Below are positions 5,249-7,789 of a stretch of 7,789 bases of DNA, one piece after another. The DNA is taken from NCBI GenBank assembly GCA_002684935.1, contig NYWC01000087.1, positions 1 to 7,789 on the forward strand, given 5' to 3'. The stretch comes from Gammaproteobacteria bacterium. GTDB taxonomy: Bacteria > Pseudomonadota > Gammaproteobacteria > Pseudomonadales > Pseudohongiellaceae. The translations under genes and the position numbers were made by a program. Numbering within the stretch: position 1 is the first letter of the stretch; every line of letters starts with the position of its first letter. The notes below the pieces were generated by a model that worked only from the letters and a program-made list of their open reading frames with translations, had not been told where the DNA came from and did no database searches.

Positions 5249-6760
5249 ATGTCAGAGCCTCTCCTCACCCTCACTGGATTGTCCAAGTCCTTTCCCGGTG
5301 TCAAAGCCTTGGATCGTGTCAGCCTCGAGCTTTATCCCGGGCAGGTGACAGCTCTTATCGGTGAGAATGGCGCAGGCAAATCGACACTGGTCAAATCGAT
5401 GACCGGAATTTATCAACCAGATGAAGGCGTGATAAAAATCCGCGGTAAACCTGTGTCGCTGCCCAGCCCCCATGCCGCCTTCGGACTTGGCATCACCGCG
5501 ATCCACCAAGAAACCGTCCTGTTTGACGAGTTGACCGTCGGCGAAAATATCTTTTTGGGTCATGCGCCAAAAACAGGTTTTGGGACGATAGACTGGAGCC
5601 GCCTACGGCAGAAATCCCGTGACGTTTTAAGCGAAATGGGCGCAGCCCATATCAATCCCAGCAGCATTCTCAAAGAATTGGGCATTGCCAACAAACATCT
5701 TGTGGCCGTTGCGCGGGCCATGTCGATCAAGGCCGACATCGTGATTATGGATGAGCCCACCGCCGCGCTGTCACATAAAGAAATCAAAGACCTGTTCGAT
5801 TTGATTGAGCATCTAAAAAATTCTGGTAAGGCGATTTTGTTCATCTCGCATAAATTTGACGAGATTTACCGCATTGCCGAGCGGTTCACGGTATTTCGCG
5901 ACGGTCAATTTATCGGAAAAGGGCTGATTGACGACACTGACCAATCACAGATAGTGCAAATGATGGTTGGGCGGTCGGTTGACCAGATTTACCCACAGAA
6001 AAAAGCCACAATTGGGTCACCGGTTCTAAGCGTCGCTCATCTGAGCCACCCAACCGAGTTTAACGACATCTCATTTGCGCTAAACAAAGGCGAAATTCTG
6101 GGATTTTACGGTCTGGTTGGGTCTGGACGGAGTGAGGTGATGCAAGCGCTGTTCGGCATCACAACGCCAAGCGCTGGCACGGTAACATTACAGGACACTA
6201 ACGTCGATTTTAATAGCCCGGCAGACGCGATCGACGCCGGCATCGTCTATGTGCCAGAAGAGCGCGGCAAACAGGGTGTCGTGGTTGATCTGCCGATTTT
6301 TCAAAATGTATCACTGCCATCGCTTGGCAAGACATCACGCAACGGCTTTTTACAATTGGCCAAAGAATTTACATTGGTGCGGGACTATGCCACCCGTCTT
6401 GATTTGCGCGCCGCCTCGCTCAGCCAGCACGCAGGCACCCTATCGGGCGGCAATCAACAAAAGGTCGTGGTAGCCAAATGGCTCGCCACCCAACCCAAAG
6501 TCATTATTCTTGATGAACCAACCAAAGGCATCGATATTGGCAGCAAGGCCGCCGTGCACGAATTCATGGGCGACCTCGCCAGCCAGGGGCTCAGCGTTAT
6601 CATGGTGTCCTCGGAACTGCCTGAAATTCTGGGTATGAGCGACCGGGTCGTAGTGATGCGCGAGGGCCTGATAGTTGACATCTATAAAAATGATGATGCC
6701 TTAACTTCAGAGAGATTAGTGATGGCCGCAGCGGGTATCAATGACGGTGCCCTGTCATGA
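5249..6760 (+). CDS. rhaT: Rhamnose ABC transporter, double ATP-binding subunit (RhaT)
   Basis: Cytoplasmic ATPase that powers the importer, with two fused ABC domains as in CUT2 (ribose/AI-2 type) transporters; 503 residues is the normal length. Domain 1 (about 5-240) has Walker A GENGAGKST at 38-46, a degenerate signature (LGIANKHLVAVARA, 144-157) in place of LSGG, Walker B with D168/E169 in IMDEPT, and switch H201. Domain 2 (about 257-495) shows the reverse: a degenerate Walker A GLVGSGRSE (288-296) without the lysine, a canonical signature LSGGNQQKVV (398-407), Walker B LDEPTKGID (421-429) and serine at the switch (VSSE). Such asymmetry is normal for the family and implies one composite hydrolytic site. 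ATG 5249 is the first start after an in-frame TAA at 5237-5239, although its ribosome site is weak. Its stop overlaps rhaP by ATGA. This is not the E. coli RhaT, a rhamnose/H+ symporter with the same symbol. Confidence 0.93.
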   Translation: MSEPLLTLTGLSKSFPGVKALDRVSLELYPGQVTALIGENGAGKSTLVKSMTGIYQPDEGVIKIRGKPVSLPSPHAAFGLGITAIHQETVLFDELTVGENIFLGHAPKTGFGTIDWSRLRQKSRDVLSEMGAAHINPSSILKELGIANKHLVAVARAMSIKADIVIMDEPTAALSHKEIKDLFDLIEHLKNSGKAILFISHKFDEIYRIAERFTVFRDGQFIGKGLIDDTDQSQIVQMMVGRSVDQIYPQKKATIGSPVLSVAHLSHPTEFNDISFALNKGEILGFYGLVGSGRSEVMQALFGITTPSAGTVTLQDTNVDFNSPADAIDAGIVYVPEERGKQGVVVDLPIFQNVSLPSLGKTSRNGFLQLAKEFTLVRDYATRLDLRAASLSQHAGTLSGGNQQKVVVAKWLATQPKVIILDEPTKGIDIGSKAAVHEFMGDLASQGLSVIMVSSELPEILGMSDRVVVMREGLIVDIYKNDDALTSERLVMAAAGINDGALS

Positions 6761-7737
6761 AATATCTATTGAAGTCGCGCGAAATCTGGCTGTTTTTGGC
6801 ATTGGTCGCTGTGGTTATTGGCACCACATTACGCTCCCCGGCATTTGGTTCTTTCGACAACCTATTGGGCATTTTTAACAACAGCTCGATGTTGATTATT
6901 CTGGCTTTGGGACAGATGGTGGTGATTATCACCCGCTCCATTGATTTATCGATGGCGGCAAATCTTGCGCTATCCGGGATGTGCGTGGCGCTGATCAACG
7001 CAGGCTATCCTGAGATCCCAGTGCCGGTCCTCGTACTTATTGCTACGGCCTGCGGCACTATTCTCGGGGCCTTTAACGGCTTGCTGATCTGGAAATTGGG
7101 CATCCCCTCAATCGTTGTCACCCTGGGCACACTGACCATTTATCGCGGAGTCATTTTTCTAATTGCCGGTGGGAAATGGGTCAACGCAGATCAATTGAGC
7201 CCGGCGTTTATCCAAGGCACCCGCTTGGATATTCTGGGCATGCCATTACTTTCGTGGTGTGCAATCGCAATCACTTTGGCGTTTTTTGTGATGATGACGC
7301 GCACCGCGCCTGGACGATCAATCTACGCCGTGGGCGTTAATCCAACCGCATCGGTCTATGCTGGCATAAACTTGGGTAAAACCATCTTTCTCGCGTTTTG
7401 CATTTCGGGTCTGGTTTCTGGCCTGTGCGGCTATCTATGGGTATCGCGCTATGTCATCGGATCGGTTGAAGTGGCCAAAGGCTATGAATTATCTATTATA
7501 GCCGCCTGTGTGATTGGCGGTGTGTCAATCGCCGGAGGCATTGGTACGGTGGCTGGAACAGTCTTGGGGGCACTGTTTCTAGGACTGGTTAACAGCGCTT
7601 TGCCAGTGATCAATATCTCACCCTTTTGGCAGATGGCAATTTCGGGGGCGGCAATTATTCTGGCCGTGGTTTTCAATGCCCGGAGCGAACGCCGACAAGG
7701 CCGAATTATCCTAAAAAATACGAGGTCTGATCCATGA
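6757..7737 (+). CDS. rhaP: Rhamnose ABC transporter permease (RhaP)
   Basis: Inner-membrane permease subunit of the BPD_transp_2 (ribose/AI-2) family, 326 residues, typical length. Hydrophobic segments lie roughly at 9-26, 44-60, 64-82, 88-110, 117-138, 160-181, 207-228, 245-280 (a long paired or re-entrant stretch) and 291-306, so about 8-10 membrane passes. Two family signatures are visible: AFNGLLIWKLGIPSIVVTLG (105-124) and the ATPase-facing loop and following helix at 247-276 (ACVIGGVSIAGG, then GTVAGTVLGALFLG). The C-terminus is short, basic and cytoplasmic (ARSERRQGR). The ATG at 6757 overlaps the rhaT stop as ATGA, and its own stop overlaps the next permease start in the same way, so translation of the three is probably coupled. 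Assignment as RhaP rather than RhaQ rests on position, and on the next gene beginning like RhaQ. Confidence 0.9.
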   Translation: MKYLLKSREIWLFLALVAVVIGTTLRSPAFGSFDNLLGIFNNSSMLIILALGQMVVIITRSIDLSMAANLALSGMCVALINAGYPEIPVPVLVLIATACGTILGAFNGLLIWKLGIPSIVVTLGTLTIYRGVIFLIAGGKWVNADQLSPAFIQGTRLDILGMPLLSWCAIAITLAFFVMMTRTAPGRSIYAVGVNPTASVYAGINLGKTIFLAFCISGLVSGLCGYLWVSRYVIGSVEVAKGYELSIIAACVIGGVSIAGGIGTVAGTVLGALFLGLVNSALPVINISPFWQMAISGAAIILAVVFNARSERRQGRIILKNTRSDP

Positions 7738-7789
7738 CCGACACCCCGCTCACCACCCGCCAAATTCCAGATCGACTGACCCATCCGTT
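7734..7789 (+). CDS. rhaQ: Second rhamnose ABC permease (RhaQ), N-terminal fragment
   Basis: The ATG at 7734 overlaps the rhaP TGA (ATGA), and a GAGG ribosome site lies 8 nt upstream at 7722-7725. Only 18 codons are visible before the window ends: MTDTPLTTRQIPDRLTHP. The IPDRL segment in a short cytoplasmic N-terminus resembles rhizobial RhaQ as I remember it, and a second permease is expected since these importers use a permease pair. No membrane segment is reached, so identity rests mainly on context. Confidence 0.72.
   Translation, partial: MTDTPLTTRQIPDRLTHP

Noticed and set aside
5249..6760. Missing lysine in the second Walker A and degenerate first signature of RhaT
   Set aside because: At first sight this looks like a broken ATPase, but this asymmetric pattern is normal for two-domain CUT2 sugar transporter ATPases.
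1..7789. CRISPR arrays, tRNA/rRNA genes, defence systems, riboswitches
   Set aside because: I looked for these and found none. The only regular repeats are the 10-bp units in the rhaD-rhaS gap, which are far too short and closely spaced for CRISPR.

Overview
The window is most of an L-rhamnose uptake and catabolism locus of the Rhizobium/roseobacter type. Protein sequences, gene order and the style of the ABC transporter point to an alphaproteobacterium. A marine Rhodobacterales host is my best guess from overall character, but no rRNA or marker gene confirms it.

Layout: (1) Positions 1-262 hold the decayed C-terminal part of an IS200-type transposase on the minus strand. (2) Positions 263-453 carry nothing I can recognise. 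(3) Two minus-strand genes follow, rhaD then rhaI in transcription order, 20 nt apart: a 700-residue rhamnulose-1-phosphate aldolase fused to a short-chain dehydrogenase, and an L-rhamnose isomerase of the Pseudomonas stutzeri type. (4) The 233-bp divergent control region 3873-4105 contains a striking array of 10-bp repeats, with an inverted copy about 50 bp away. Each arm embeds a perfect TTGACA box facing the operon it would serve. (5) On the plus strand come rhaS (periplasmic sugar-binding protein), a strong intercistronic terminator-like hairpin, rhaT (double ATPase), rhaP (permease) and the first 18 codons of rhaQ (second permease), cut by the window edge. rhaT/rhaP and rhaP/rhaQ are coupled by 4-nt ATGA overlaps.

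How it works (family knowledge plus inference): RhaS captures rhamnose in the periplasm and RhaT-RhaP-RhaQ import it. RhaI converts L-rhamnose to L-rhamnulose, and a kinase (RhaK, not in the window) phosphorylates it. The RhaD aldolase domain then splits rhamnulose-1-phosphate into DHAP and L-lactaldehyde, and its dehydrogenase domain probably oxidises the lactaldehyde with NAD. The mutarotase (RhaU), the kinase and the regulator (RhaR, DeoR family in Rhizobium) are absent and could lie past the right edge. In Rhizobium leguminosarum rhaR opens the rhaS operon; here rhaS is the first gene and no regulator sits between the divergent operons.

I see no unknown enzyme system here. The least ordinary features are the divergent operator/promoter architecture, the hairpin splitting rhaS from the transporter core genes, and the displaced regulator.
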